A program made the position numbers and the translations under genes. The notes under the pieces are model-generated. The model saw only the letters and a program-made list of their open reading frames with translations. It searched no databases and was not told the DNA's origin. DNA of 64,000 bases from Virgibacillus aidingensis. Lineage in GTDB: Bacteria > Bacillota > Bacilli > Bacillales > Amphibacillaceae. This document shows, in pieces, positions 34,182 to 43,554 of this stretch (positions within the stretch are counted from its first letter, which is position 1; each line of letters opens with the position of its first letter). The DNA lies in contig NZ_WIXN01000019.1 of assembly GCF_010994035.1 (NCBI RefSeq), positions 26,802 through 90,801 of the forward strand, given 5' to 3'.

Positions 34182-35312
34182 CTATTCCGTTAAAAACTTC
34201 TCTGTATAATATGGCTGGTTATTTTCATTAAAAGCAACACCAACCCCCAGTTCACGGTAACCGGGCTTTAATATATTTTCTCTGTGGCCGTCGGAATTCA
34301 TTAACCCTTCATGGGCAAAAATGCTGCTTGTCTGTCCTGCTGCAAGATTTTCCCCGGCCATTTGAAAGGAGATGGCATCTGCTTCCATTCGGTCAAAAGG
34401 GGATTCACCATCCAGGTTTGTGTGGCTGAAGTAATTATTATCTGCCATATCCTCGCTATGACTGCGGGCAGTTTCCCTGACTGGCTCATGCCATTCCAGC
34501 GGCGGAAGCTCTCGGGTTGCCCTTGCTGCATTGGTGATGTCGAATAATTGATACTCAAAACCTTCCTTCAGTTTTTCATTCGGTTCACCAAAAAACCCTT
34601 CTTTTTCCTGTTCCAGATCTTTACTGATAATTTGGATTGCTGTTACTGAATCATTTTCATGCAGATCAAAAAAGATTGTAACATAATTGTGATCCAGCTC
34701 AAATGTGTTATATTCTCCGTTGCCATCAATTTCGTAATTTGTAAAGCCCTTACGTATTGCTGTAATTGGTGCACCCAGCTCTGCATGAACATTGTCACCG
34801 GAACTGCCGTATCCAATCCCTTGTTTGGAAGCAATAAGGTCCTGATTCGTATAAAGCCCTACCACTTTATCATTTTCATCATAAGCAGCCATAAAAAAGT
34901 TTTGATAATTTTCATGATAAGCGGCCCACTCTGTGCCATATTCATTTAGAGTGACGCGTTTCGGGCTGCCTGCTTTATTCTCCACATCGGAACGGTCATC
35001 TCCAATCTCTACATTATGAATGGAAAATGACTGTTCCTCCGGTTCTGTCAAATCAGGCCGCTCTGCCTGGGGTACCTCCTTCTGTTCTTCAAGGGTTTCG
35101 TCTCCTGTTAATCTGCTGTATATTTGTTCAATTTCATTATTCAAGTATTGTATTGTATTATTCACATTCGGATGTTCAAGCATATCCGCAATATCGGATT
35201 GAATAGATGAAGCGACGCCCTGAAACCCATCTCGCTGAAAGGAATCACCATAAAAATGCCAAAGCACAGCTCCGACAAGCAATAAAAATATAATATGACG
35301 TAATTTAGGCAC
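34182..35312 (-). CDS. CAP-domain (SCP/PR-1) protein with CAP-associated domain, YlbC-like
   Basis: A 376-aa secreted or membrane-tethered protein: N-terminal hydrophobic anchor (about 6-22), low-complexity acidic linker, CAP-associated N domain (about 95-235), then a CAP domain (about 250-376) with H-S-E-D-M-A-D-N-N-Y-F-S-H, G-E-N-L-A-A-G and M-N-S-D-G-H-R-E-N-I-L, the family's metal/cleft residues. Similar order to B. subtilis YlbC. Role at the cell surface, unknown in detail. GTG 35312 is preferred because AAAGGAG lies 7 bases before it. Confidence 0.88.
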   Translation of the reverse strand: MPKLRHIIFLLLVGAVLWHFYGDSFQRDGFQGVASSIQSDIADMLEHPNVNNTIQYLNNEIEQIYSRLTGDETLEEQKEVPQAERPDLTEPEEQSFSIHNVEIGDDRSDVENKAGSPKRVTLNEYGTEWAAYHENYQNFFMAAYDENDKVVGLYTNQDLIASKQGIGYGSSGDNVHAELGAPITAIRKGFTNYEIDGNGEYNTFELDHNYVTIFFDLHENDSVTAIQIISKDLEQEKEGFFGEPNEKLKEGFEYQLFDITNAARATRELPPLEWHEPVRETARSHSEDMADNNYFSHTNLDGESPFDRMEADAISFQMAGENLAAGQTSSIFAHEGLMNSDGHRENILKPGYRELGVGVAFNENNQPYYTEKFLTE

Positions 35313-35594
35313 TGGCACACTCCTTTCCTATTCTCTATAAAAGCTTCATAGTACAGTATACACGGTTATTGGGGTAACGAACCATCAAGATGTAAACCAC
35401 TGAATAAAATGAAAATTTATAAATTTATTAAAACTTTTAACTTTTCTCTTTACTTACTAGGTATTTTATACTATACTGAATTTAAAGGTTCTTATTAAAG
35501 AACAATCGAAAAATAGTAAAAAAACAAGTTTTGTTTATGTGTGTGGAGGGAATAGATAAGTTGATAAAAATTGTTCCATGGGGGTGAAAATAAT

Positions 35595-36029
35595 ATGCTG
35601 GCATTTAAAACGTTTAAACCGTATCACTTAGAAGCTAATGACGATTACTTGTATCTAGTTTTAGCAAAAAGTGATTTCACGATACTTATCAACAATAAGG
35701 AATATCAGTTTATCCCGCTTAAGGCAAAGAAAATTAAGATCAATCTTACAAATGGGCAGGTTGATAACCCAAACGATATTTTTGCTTTCCAGCGGGATAA
35801 CGACATTATTTACATAACCCTCACACGTTTTCTGCAAATGACCGATTTTCTTGTTGAGCTGCACCGGATTGCTAAACCATACTGTTATCCGGAAAGAAAA
35901 TTTTATGAAATATATGATCACGAAATGGTAATTGATGAACTGGAACGATTAAATATTAAACGTCTCATTGATCGAGCACTGGATGAGCGCGACCGGGACA
36001 GTTTTTACCAGCTGCTGAAAAAGCTTTAA
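35595..36029 (+). CDS. IDEAL-domain protein
   Basis: A 144-aa protein. The last 35 residues, with V-I-D-E-L-E-R-L-N-I-K-R-L-I-D-R-A-L-D-E-R-D, form an IDEAL domain, a short Bacillus module named for its sequence; the first 100 residues are a beta-rich domain of unknown role. ATG 35595 has GGGGGTG upstream with 8-base spacing. Divergently placed to the CAP gene. Function unknown. Confidence 0.8.
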   Translation: MLAFKTFKPYHLEANDDYLYLVLAKSDFTILINNKEYQFIPLKAKKIKINLTNGQVDNPNDIFAFQRDNDIIYITLTRFLQMTDFLVELHRIAKPYCYPERKFYEIYDHEMVIDELERLNIKRLIDRALDERDRDSFYQLLKKL

Positions 36030-36099
36030 TGGCTCCCGGGTTAATGCGGTCCTGAAGAGTATTTTATACGTTTTGTCTGCCAAAGGTGAAAAATAAGTC

Positions 36100-36128
36100 G
36101 ACCTGATAGAAGAGCGATCTATCAGGTC
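36100..36128. terminator. Bidirectional terminator between IDEAL and PBP genes
   Basis: GACCTGATAGA (36100-36110) pairs with TCTATCAGGTC (36118-36128); on the minus strand the tail is GACTTATTTTT. Confidence 0.7.
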
Positions 36129-36177
36129 ATTAAACTTACTTCCCTTTATTATCATGGTTGAAACTTCCGGATCCGAA

Positions 36178-38202
36178 TCAGTATATATCAATTAGCAGAT
36201 CAGTTACTTTTTCGGCAGTATAACTGCTTCCGCCGCGGTCTTGCGTTTCCTCGACCATCATCGCAATCAGTATGTCAGGATCCTCGGTCGGATAGCCGAC
36301 AAACCAGCCATTTTCCTGTGCTGAATCATCTTCACCGCTCAGTTTTAATTCTGCCGTTCCTGTTTTTCCGGAAATCGGAAAGTCCGCCTCATTGGCAACA
36401 GTGGCAGTACCATCCGTGACGACGGCTCTTAAAGAATCAGCAATCAAATCTGCCTGTTCGGGCGACAGTACATTCTCCTGCCAAATCTGACCGGTTTCCT
36501 CACTGGATAAAAATGTTGGCTTCACCATATTTCCTTCATTGATAAACATCGTATAGCCCGCAGCTAAATGCAGGGCGCTCATTTCCAGCTGACCTTGCCC
36601 ATAGCTGGCATTTGCTAACATTACCTCATCATCCATTTCTCCGCTTGCAGAAACAGTAGAAGCACTGACTGGATATTCATATGGCAGCTCTTCCCCAAAA
36701 CCAATACTTTCCATCCCGCTGACAAATGCTTCACCGCCCATTTCTACACCTTGCATAGCAAAATAAATATTGTCGGAGCGAACCATCGCATCCATTAAAT
36801 CAACAGGACCACTTGATTCGGAAACACGGCGAACTTCGTAATCCCCCCAAGCCTCCCCATTACTCCAGGTTTTCCCCTCTATTTCAAAACCTTCATCCGG
36901 GTCAAGGCTCCCATTTGCCAGACCTATGGCAGCAGTGAGCGGTTTGATCACAGATCCCGGAGCAAAAGTTGCGGAAAACCGATTTATCAATGGGCTCTGT
37001 TCATCATTTTGCAAGGAATCCCATAAATCAGCATTTGTTCCGTATAATATTTCATTTGGATCAAAAGCAGGACTGCTTACAAGTGCAAGTGTTTCTCCAG
37101 TTACCGGATTAATAGCGGCAGCCGTACCGCTGTCTTCTTCTTCATATGCGTTGAATATTTTTTCCTGCAGGTTTATATCGATCGTAAGCGTTATATTTTC
37201 CCCATCCTGAACAGGGGTTTCCGCTAAAACGACTTCTTCCTCATCTTCTTTTTCAACAACAATGGTCACGCCTCTTTCCCCTTTAAGCCTGTCCTCATAC
37301 CATTGTTCCAGTCCCCGTTTACCAATCACATCGGTCGCACTGTATTTGCCCGGTTCTGCTTCTTCCAACTCCTCTGCAGTGATATCCCCGATATAGCCGA
37401 CAAGATGGGCAGCTGCTTCACCGGCAGGGTATACACGGCCGGTTAGCTCCCGGTTGGTGATTCCGGGCACCTCAAAGAGCTGGTTTAACGTTTCTTCATC
37501 TGTCACTGACACTTGCTTTAATGGGACAAATAGGTCCGGTTCCACCCAGTCGGCATTCAGCGCCGTCTCTATATTTTCTACTGACATACCCAAAAGTTCT
37601 GCTGCCTGATCGATGCTTTGTTCCGGGTTATCTCCCATGCTTTCCGGTATAAAACCAATTTCATAAACAGTATCATTGATAGCCAGAGGCATTTGATTCC
37701 GATCCAAAATTTCTCCTCGTTGTGGATTGGTTGTTTCTATGCTGATTTCCCCGCCGTCTTTGAGGTCAGGGAAAATAAACCCGGGATCCCACGCAATAAA
37801 CCAATTCATTTCCTCTTCTTCTTCTCCAAGCTGATGGAGTGTGGCTTCATAGGAAAAATTAATTTCCCCTGCCATGGTTTCCATATCCACGGTAAATGGC
37901 AGTGTTGCTGTACCATCTTCCATCGCATTCTCCAGTGTTTCGTCCGCTATGGGGTCAAAAGAAACATGCAGATCCGACACTGCCAAATCCTCATAAATTT
38001 TATTATAACGGTCAGCATACTGATCTATAGCGTAGGTTTCTTTGGCTTCTGGAGTCAGCATGCTGTACATTTTTTCGAATTCCATATTATTCCATTGGTT
38101 TACATAGGTTTCAAAACTTTCATTTGGTGTAGCTTGATCTTCTGAACATGCAGCTAATAAGGTTATAATAATAACTGAAAAAAAGATAAATAGCTTTCTC
38201 AT
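36178..38202 (-). CDS. pbpC: Class B penicillin-binding protein, PBP3/MecA-type lipoprotein
   Basis: A 674-aa transpeptidase cross-linking peptidoglycan outside the membrane. Lipoprotein signal (L-L-A-A-C, lipobox), MecA-type NTF2-like N domain (about 25-145), PBP dimer domain, transpeptidase domain with S-V-I-K active serine, S-D-N and K-T-G-T motifs intact. This is the architecture of B. subtilis PbpC/PBP3 and staphylococcal PBP2a, so low beta-lactam affinity is conceivable (inference). ATG 38202 is preceded by GGGGG; the upstream TTG is not needed. Confidence 0.92.
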   Translation of the reverse strand: MRKLFIFFSVIIITLLAACSEDQATPNESFETYVNQWNNMEFEKMYSMLTPEAKETYAIDQYADRYNKIYEDLAVSDLHVSFDPIADETLENAMEDGTATLPFTVDMETMAGEINFSYEATLHQLGEEEEEMNWFIAWDPGFIFPDLKDGGEISIETTNPQRGEILDRNQMPLAINDTVYEIGFIPESMGDNPEQSIDQAAELLGMSVENIETALNADWVEPDLFVPLKQVSVTDEETLNQLFEVPGITNRELTGRVYPAGEAAAHLVGYIGDITAEELEEAEPGKYSATDVIGKRGLEQWYEDRLKGERGVTIVVEKEDEEEVVLAETPVQDGENITLTIDINLQEKIFNAYEEEDSGTAAAINPVTGETLALVSSPAFDPNEILYGTNADLWDSLQNDEQSPLINRFSATFAPGSVIKPLTAAIGLANGSLDPDEGFEIEGKTWSNGEAWGDYEVRRVSESSGPVDLMDAMVRSDNIYFAMQGVEMGGEAFVSGMESIGFGEELPYEYPVSASTVSASGEMDDEVMLANASYGQGQLEMSALHLAAGYTMFINEGNMVKPTFLSSEETGQIWQENVLSPEQADLIADSLRAVVTDGTATVANEADFPISGKTGTAELKLSGEDDSAQENGWFVGYPTEDPDILIAMMVEETQDRGGSSYTAEKVTDLLIDIY

Positions 38203-38330
38203 TCTAATCCCCCACAATTTTTATGCATATTTTTATTATAGCATTTTTTTATTTGAAAAAATGAACAAAAAGTTAACTTTGGTTACCCTGTTTTTTGTAT
38301 GCCGGTTTGGAAACATGTACTATAAATGGA

Positions 38331-38365
38331 AAAGTCACACTGGTGATGGCTCCAGGTGACTTTTT
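38331..38365. terminator. Terminator between LCP and PBP genes
   Basis: AAAGTCAC (38331-38338) pairs with GTGACTTT (38356-38363); on the minus strand it follows the LCP gene and ends in GTGACTTTTCC. Confidence 0.6.
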
Positions 38366-38388
38366 GCATTGCTGTAAAATATGTGTGG

Positions 38389-39327
38389 TTAACTTGCTTC
38401 CATATGATTTTTAACTTCCGTGCTAATCCGGTTAAATTCTTCGTCAGAAACAACATAATACCAAATACCATTAATCGTCTGTCCGGTTCCTTCTATTTCA
38501 AGCGTCCTCGTATTTTGCTGGGTTCCGCGATAACTGCCGAATATGGATTGCATATTATTCATATTCAGGTCGGTCTTTACATTGCCGCCTAAAATATCCA
38601 GAATTTCACCGACTTTAGTGATACTGGAGAAGCTTGCTCCCTGTCTTAAAGCAGCCTGAATTACTTCCCGTTGGCGCTCGTTCCGTCCCAGATCACCACG
38701 CGGGTCATCTTTACGCATCCTGATGTAATCCAATGCTTCAGACCCGTTTAAGCGGATTTCCCCTTCTGCGAAATTTGAGCCGCCCTGGGAAAATGCCTGG
38801 GTATTACTGACGGTCACACCGCCAATAGCATCAATTCCCTGCTGGAATCCTTCCATATTCACCCTTGCATAGTAGTGGACAGGCAAATCAAACGTCTCTT
38901 CCACTGTCTGTACGGATAATTCCACATCCCCAAATGCATATGCATGATTAATTTTATCCATCCCGCGTCCCGGAATATTTACATATGTGTCGCGCGGTAT
39001 ACTGAACATGAGCATGGAATCTGTTTGCGGGTTCAGGGATAAAAGAATCATCGTATCGGAACGTCCTGCATCTCCCTCACGTGAATCCACGCCAAGCAAA
39101 AGAACATTAAGAGACCTGTTTTCCTGAAAAATCGTTTCCAGTTCTTTTTGTCTTTCCGGGTCACTGTCTCTTTCCAGCGGGTCATGCATCGTTTCTACTG
39201 TATCCCCAAGTTTATCCCACATATAAAAGGCAAAGCCGCTTATCAATAGTATAAAGAAAAGGAAAATTCCACCAACCCAATATGGCCACCTGCGTTTTTT
39301 TCTCGGTCTATTCATTCTTGAACTCAA
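38389..39327 (-). CDS. LytR-CpsA-Psr (LCP) family glycopolymer ligase
   Basis: A 312-aa membrane protein: basic N-terminus, one TM helix (about 17-38), LCP domain with L-L-L-G-V-D-S-R, R-S-D-T-M-I-L-L-S, S-I-P-R-D-T-Y-V and L-N-G-S-E-A-L-D-Y-I-R-M-R-K-D-D, the arginine/aspartate set that binds the lipid pyrophosphate. It attaches teichoic acid or other polymers to peptidoglycan. TTG 39327 fits AGAGGAG 7 bases upstream better than the in-frame ATG 39315. Confidence 0.92.
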   Translation of the reverse strand: MSSRMNRPRKKRRWPYWVGGIFLFFILLISGFAFYMWDKLGDTVETMHDPLERDSDPERQKELETIFQENRSLNVLLLGVDSREGDAGRSDTMILLSLNPQTDSMLMFSIPRDTYVNIPGRGMDKINHAYAFGDVELSVQTVEETFDLPVHYYARVNMEGFQQGIDAIGGVTVSNTQAFSQGGSNFAEGEIRLNGSEALDYIRMRKDDPRGDLGRNERQREVIQAALRQGASFSSITKVGEILDILGGNVKTDLNMNNMQSIFGSYRGTQQNTRTLEIEGTGQTINGIWYYVVSDEEFNRISTEVKNHMEAS

Positions 39328-39550
39328 ATGTATTCTCCTCTGGTGCAAAACTTTGTCTGCTTTTCAGCAGATTGAAAAAATTTAACTGCAGAAGTACAGC
39401 AAGGCTTTCCCATGACGGTCCGGCAGTCAGCCTTTTATTCCACAAAGTTTGCAAAAATTATCATATCTGGGTAGATTATATCGAAAATAGTCCATTCCGT
39501 CTATATCATTTGTTATAAATGTAAAAATATATCGAACACAGTAAAAAATA

Positions 39551-39585
39551 CTCAGAAGTCATCACAAGAACTTCTGAGCATTTTT
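39551..39585. terminator. Hairpin with T tract
   Basis: CTCAGAAGT (39551-39559) pairs with ACTTCTGAG (39570-39578), followed by CATTTTTG. No gene is recognised just upstream on the plus strand. Confidence 0.6.
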
Positions 39586-40253
39586 GAAACTGCTGGAGTA
39601 TCAAGTGCTGCTCTTTCATCTGAAGAACCTTGCTATTCTATAAAAGCTCTTGCTTCAGATAAAACTGGCTTTTTGGGTGGGCAGCTTCTGTTTTTAACAA
39701 TTGTATCAGCCATATCCTATAAACACGAGGCCAGTTAAAATAAAAATAATGAAAGGTTTTTTTATAGGAAAAACTCCTCATAATCTATTTATTATAAGTA
39801 TATATTTTTTCTGGAGGAAGAAAAGTTAATTTTGCTTACTTATATAAATGCCTGCTGAACTGTTGGTTTAAACGGTAATATTGTTCTCAATATAGCATAA
39901 AATCATTTTTTAAAAATGAAAATCTAAGTAAATAGGAGTAAATTAAAGCAATTAACAGCAAAGTGTTCTCAATAGAGTATATTTGGTTCTTTTTAGCGTT
40001 TTTCTTTCTGGGAATTTTGCCCTATACTACAATTAACTTGTTCGTTATAACATACATTAACAGACGTGAAAAAGAACATAATTGGTGCAGCATGAAGAAA
40101 TATAAGTCATCGAATAACGAACGGATACATATGGAAGGGGGAGATCGCTGAAGATGTAAACAATTTAGAAATCATCATGCAAAAACTGTACCACACTTCA
40201 GGAATTCAGCGGAAATACTTTATTAATTTCACATTATTAGGAGGAATGGACAA
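39586..40253. other. Long regulatory region upstream of tasA
   Basis: No convincing gene; an ORF at 39963-40151 has no ribosome site and overlaps candidate SinR boxes. The region probably carries the tasA promoter and a long leader. A good AGGAGG precedes tasA. Confidence 0.5.
39893..39992. promoter_or_regulatory. Cluster of candidate SinR boxes
   Basis: GTTCTCA at 39893-39899 and 39965-39971, each inside the longer shared word TGTTCTCAATA, and GTTCTTT at 39986-39992. SinR binds GTTCTYT; the third is a full match and the others differ in one base. They lie 260-360 bp upstream of tasA, and sinI/sinR are 4 kb downstream. Confidence 0.5.
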
Positions 40254-40898
40254 ATGAGTTTAAAGAAAAAATTAGGTATGGGAATTGCCACAGCGGTATT
40301 GGGAATTGGACTAATCGGCGGAGGAACGTTTGCTTATTTCAGTGATGCGGAGACGACGAATAATACATTTGCAGCAGGTACATTAGATTTATCAGTGGAT
40401 CCCACTACCATTATTGATGTAGCTAATATAAAACCAGGTGACATCATGCCGCGTCATTTCGAGTTAATTAATGATGGCAGCTTGGATATATCGTCTGTGG
40501 ATCTTTATACAGAATATAGTGTAGAGTATGGCGATAATTATACAGGCGGGGATATGGGTGAGCACATTTTAGTGCACTTCATGACGAATGTAGATAAAAA
40601 TGGTCTTGGAAATATTGTGCTTGGACCAAATAATGTTATCACTTCTACAACTTTAGCTGAGTTAAGAGATGCAGATGGGCTGCCGGATGCGGTTGAAAAT
40701 GAATTGAGAGATGTGCTGCCGTGGCTTGGGGATTTAGGAGCCGGTGAAAGATCTGGTTTAGAAGCCGGTGATTCAGATGATCTGATTGTGGTATTTGAAT
40801 TTGTGGATAATGGAGAAGACCAAAATACATTCCAGGATGCTACGTTATCACTTGAATGGACATTTGACGCTCAACAAACAGCTGGTGAAATCAGATAG
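40254..40898 (+). CDS. tasA: TasA/CalY-family biofilm matrix fibre protein
   Basis: A 214-aa secreted protein. SipW-type signal peptide: M-S-L-K-K-K-L-G-M-G, hydrophobic core, then G-G-G-T-F-A-Y-F-S-D-A-E-T, the conserved TasA/camelysin start. The mature part shows A-A-G-T-L-D-L-S-V, I-K-P-G-D and the final L-S-L-E-W-T-F-D-A-Q-Q-T. It assembles into extracellular fibres. Ribosome site AGGAGG. First gene of the matrix locus; a stem-loop and a second TasA gene follow. Confidence 0.9.
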   Translation: MSLKKKLGMGIATAVLGIGLIGGGTFAYFSDAETTNNTFAAGTLDLSVDPTTIIDVANIKPGDIMPRHFELINDGSLDISSVDLYTEYSVEYGDNYTGGDMGEHILVHFMTNVDKNGLGNIVLGPNNVITSTTLAELRDADGLPDAVENELRDVLPWLGDLGAGERSGLEAGDSDDLIVVFEFVDNGEDQNTFQDATLSLEWTFDAQQTAGEIR

Positions 40899-40907
40899 TA
40901 AATATTG

Positions 40908-40936
40908 AAGGAAGAAGTGGATCCAACTTCTTCCTT
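40908..40936 (+). terminator. Strong stem-loop between the two TasA genes
   Basis: AAGGAAGAAGT (40908-40918) pairs with ACTTCTTCCTT (40926-40936), loop GGATCCA. Without a T tract directly after it; it may protect or attenuate the upstream mRNA rather than fully terminate. Confidence 0.6.
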
Positions 40937-40991
40937 CCTTACATACTTTTAATTACAGTTTGTTTTGCTTCATAAATAGGAGGGAGGACAT

Positions 40992-41552
40992 ATGGCCATG
41001 AAGGAAAAACTGGGAATGAGTATGTTGATTGGCGTTTTGGGAATTGTTCTCGTTAGTGGCGGCACGTTTGCCTATTTTACCGATTCGATACTGACTAACA
41101 ACAATGTAACTGCCGGAACATTGGATCTTGGGGTTACAAATATTAATGACGAAGGGATTTTGTTTGAGTTTGAAAACAAAAAGCCCGGGGATACGTTTGA
41201 TTATACATTCAGTTTGAGCAATCAAGGTTCATTGGATATCAAGAATGTCACCCTTTATTCCGAAAATACGGTACGTAATAAAAATGGGGAAGTAACTGAC
41301 AATGATTTTGATAAACAAATCCTGCTCACTTCAGTCAAAGTAAATGATGAGGAAATAATGGAAGAGGCAGTCACCCTGGCTGAACTTCAGGATAACGAAA
41401 TGATCCTTATTGAAAACTTTGGCTCCGGGGACGAAGATGCAGCAGTTTATGTGGAATTTGAATTTATCAAAACAGATAAGAGCCAAAATAAATACCAGGG
41501 CAACTCCATTGAGCTGGAATGGACATTTGAAGCAATACAGACTGAGGATTGA
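40992..41552 (+). CDS. Second TasA/CalY-family protein
   Basis: A 186-aa paralogue of the preceding protein with the same SipW-type signal (G-G-T-F-A-Y-F-T-D-S), T-A-G-T-L-D-L-G-V, K-P-G-D-T-F and the same ending L-E-W-T-F-E-A-I-Q-T. Shorter because a central loop is missing. Ribosome site GGAGGGAGG. Could be a minor fibre subunit or a CalY-like (camelysin) form. Confidence 0.88.
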   Translation: MAMKEKLGMSMLIGVLGIVLVSGGTFAYFTDSILTNNNVTAGTLDLGVTNINDEGILFEFENKKPGDTFDYTFSLSNQGSLDIKNVTLYSENTVRNKNGEVTDNDFDKQILLTSVKVNDEEIMEEAVTLAELQDNEMILIENFGSGDEDAAVYVEFEFIKTDKSQNKYQGNSIELEWTFEAIQTED

Positions 41553-41650
41553 CGAATCATCCCCTAAGTCGGCCGGTCAACTCCTTCCTTTTACACGAGG
41601 TTGGGACAAAACAATTTTAGTAAACAGAAACCCGAACATCCTTATACTCT

Positions 41651-41822
41651 GCGCTTTTAACCCGCTCCGGAAATATACTACGCTTTCCGCGGGCGGCTGG
41701 TAAGCCTCCTCGTGCTAATGCACTGTGGGGTCTCACCGATGCCTTTGCTCCCGCAAATCTTTTCGGTGGGACGAGGAACCGCTGTACCGTAGTCCCAGGA
41801 GTCTACGTATATTTCCGGAGCT
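41651..41822. repeat. Dispersed inverted-repeat element, copy 2
   Basis: Bounded by GCTCCGGAAATATAC (41664-41678) and its exact reverse complement GTATATTTCCGGAGC (41807-41821). Copy 1 is at 7294-7572. Inside: TTTCCGCGGGCGGCTGG, GGGGTCTCACCGATGCC. Elements of this style are common between Bacillaceae genes; no protein is encoded. It separates the tasA pair from tapA-sipW. Confidence 0.8.
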
Positions 41823-41903
41823 AATATGGTAGATTGTTCGTCTTTTCTTTGCTTACTCAGTGTTCAGTCTCAGCCTCATATTTAAAGTTTTTCCAGGCAT
41901 TTA

Positions 41904-41949
41904 TGTGTATTCATAAATATATGACAAGTTGTGTATTTATGAGTACACA
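41904..41949. promoter_or_regulatory. 16-bp inverted repeat upstream of tapA
   Basis: TGTGTATTCATAAATA (41904-41919) and TATTTATGAGTACACA (41934-41949) pair at 15 of 16 positions around a 14-base spacer. It may be an operator for the tapA-sipW operon; the binding protein is unknown. Confidence 0.45.
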
Positions 41950-42077
41950 GAAATGATTTTATAAGGAGGGATCACCGGATAATTTTTTTACATAACTGGC
42001 ATTCGCTTATGACAGGCGTTTAAGTAAGATTTTCCCATGCCTGGTAAAACGGAAATTCCAGCGAAAGGAGAATGAGG

Positions 42078-42857
42078 ATGCGAAGTAAACGGTTTAGAAA
42101 ATATAGAAGGCAATTTCCGGTAGCTTTCTTTCTAGTAAAACTTGTGCTGATCTGGTATTTAGTCGTATTTTCCATCAGTTATTTAACATCTGGAACAGCT
42201 GCACATTTTTACGATGCAGAGGAATCAGATTCAATGGTCTATGCGGGGTTCTGGGCCGATGGATGGGATGGCAGTTCATTATCGTTTGTGGAAAATGGCA
42301 ACACCAACATAAAAGCATGTGATCCTGTTGAGATCACTAAGGAGATTCAAAATAGCGGTGATGAAGATATGCTGGCCGGCAGTACGTATGATGTCTATTA
42401 TGCAGAAAATGGAAACCCGGAAAAACACGGGGTAAAACTTGATTTGTCTGAAAGTGAAGGAAACATAACTGCACTGGAGAGCGGCGAATCGACAATACTT
42501 AAATACTTGGCACAAAAACCCGGAAGGTACGCGTTTCTGGTTCAGCAGCCGGAAGGACATCCGGACAAAGAAAGTATATGGAGCAAATCTGTAAAGGTAA
42601 ATTGTCCCCCTGGGAAAACAGAACAGGAAGCGGAAGAAGATACCCAAGAATCTGCAGAACTTGAAGAACCTGCGGAACCAGAAGTTGAAGGCGGGGAAAA
42701 CGGAAATACGGAATCCAATGCAGATTCCAGTGACGACAATGAAATAGAAGAAACAAAAGAAGAAAATCAGGAAAATGAAACAGGCAGCAGCGATGATAAT
42801 GAGGAACTATCTGAAAAGGAAGAGGAAGAAACTGGGGAAGCAGGTGAGGAGTCTTGA
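42078..42857 (+). CDS. tapA: TapA, TasA-fibre anchoring/assembly protein
   Basis: A 259-aa secreted protein: basic N-terminus R-S-K-R-F-R-K-Y-R-R, TM/signal segment, then T-S-G-T-A-A-H-F-Y-D-A-E-E, the SipW-cleaved start; central domain with W-D-G-S-S-L-S-F and V-Y-Y-A-E-N-G-N-P typical of TapA; then a glutamate/serine-rich low-complexity tail of about 85 residues that is longer than usual. It helps TasA fibres assemble on the wall. ATG 42078 is favoured over 42072 because AAAGGAG is 7 bases away. sipW overlaps its end. Confidence 0.9.
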   Translation: MRSKRFRKYRRQFPVAFFLVKLVLIWYLVVFSISYLTSGTAAHFYDAEESDSMVYAGFWADGWDGSSLSFVENGNTNIKACDPVEITKEIQNSGDEDMLAGSTYDVYYAENGNPEKHGVKLDLSESEGNITALESGESTILKYLAQKPGRYAFLVQQPEGHPDKESIWSKSVKVNCPPGKTEQEAEEDTQESAELEEPAEPEVEGGENGNTESNADSSDDNEIEETKEENQENETGSSDDNEELSEKEEEETGEAGEES

Positions 42858-43420
42858 AAAAAAGAAAAATTCTAAAGTGGATGAACAGTTTTGTCAGTGT
42901 CTTGCTTATGGTTTTATTAATCGGTGTTGCCGCCTTATTTGTTTATACGAAGATCTCCGGCGGGGAACCGGAAGTTTTCGGCTATCAGTTAAAAACAGTA
43001 TTGTCCGGGTCGATGGAGCCGGAAATTCAAACTGGTTCGATTATTGCAGTGCAAACAGTGGAGGACGGTTCCGGCTTTGCTGAAGGTGACATCATAACTT
43101 TTATGGAGTCTCATGATAAATTGATTACCCACAGAATTGTGGAAGTGAATGAATCAAGTGATGGCCCAATTTATACGACAAAAGGTGATAACAACAATGC
43201 AGCGGATTCCAGTCCGGTACTGGCAGAAAATGTTGTGGCGTCTTATTCGGGGATTACTGTTCCGTATGCCGGGTATATCATTAATTTCGCCCAGACACCA
43301 AATGGCGCCTTGGTATTTCTTGTTCTGCCGGGAGTGCTCATGGTAGGGTATTCCACTATTACCATCTGGAGAGCACTTGGAGAATTGGAAAAATCAAAGA
43401 AAGCGGCCGGGACAGAGTAG
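42854..43420 (+). CDS. sipW: SipW, ER-type signal peptidase I
   Basis: A 188-aa membrane peptidase that matures TasA and TapA. Catalytic dyad of the ER type: serine in L-S-G-S-M-E-P (about 53) and histidine in L-I-T-H-R-I-V-E; K-G-D-N-N follows. N-terminal TM and C-terminal TM (about 145-170). TTG start with GAGGAG, overlapping tapA by 4 bases, so expression is coupled. Confidence 0.93.
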   Translation: MKKRKILKWMNSFVSVLLMVLLIGVAALFVYTKISGGEPEVFGYQLKTVLSGSMEPEIQTGSIIAVQTVEDGSGFAEGDIITFMESHDKLITHRIVEVNESSDGPIYTTKGDNNNAADSSPVLAENVVASYSGITVPYAGYIINFAQTPNGALVFLVLPGVLMVGYSTITIWRALGELEKSKKAAGTE

Positions 43421-43554
43421 CATAAATCCGGATTACAGCCACCGCTGATGCGATAATAATTGGTCATTATGCTTTAGAAACCATGGTACTTGCACAGGCA
43501 AGGAAGTGTAAAGCTTCCTTCCTGCAAAAAAAGTCTTATGTGAGGAAGATGCTT

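Noticed and set aside
39963..40151. 62-codon ORF with a hydrophobic N-terminus upstream of tasA
   Set aside because: GTG start without ribosome site, overlaps candidate SinR boxes, no family resemblance.
42279..42756. Minus-strand ORFs opposite tapA
   Set aside because: Shadows of the glutamate/serine-rich tail of TapA.
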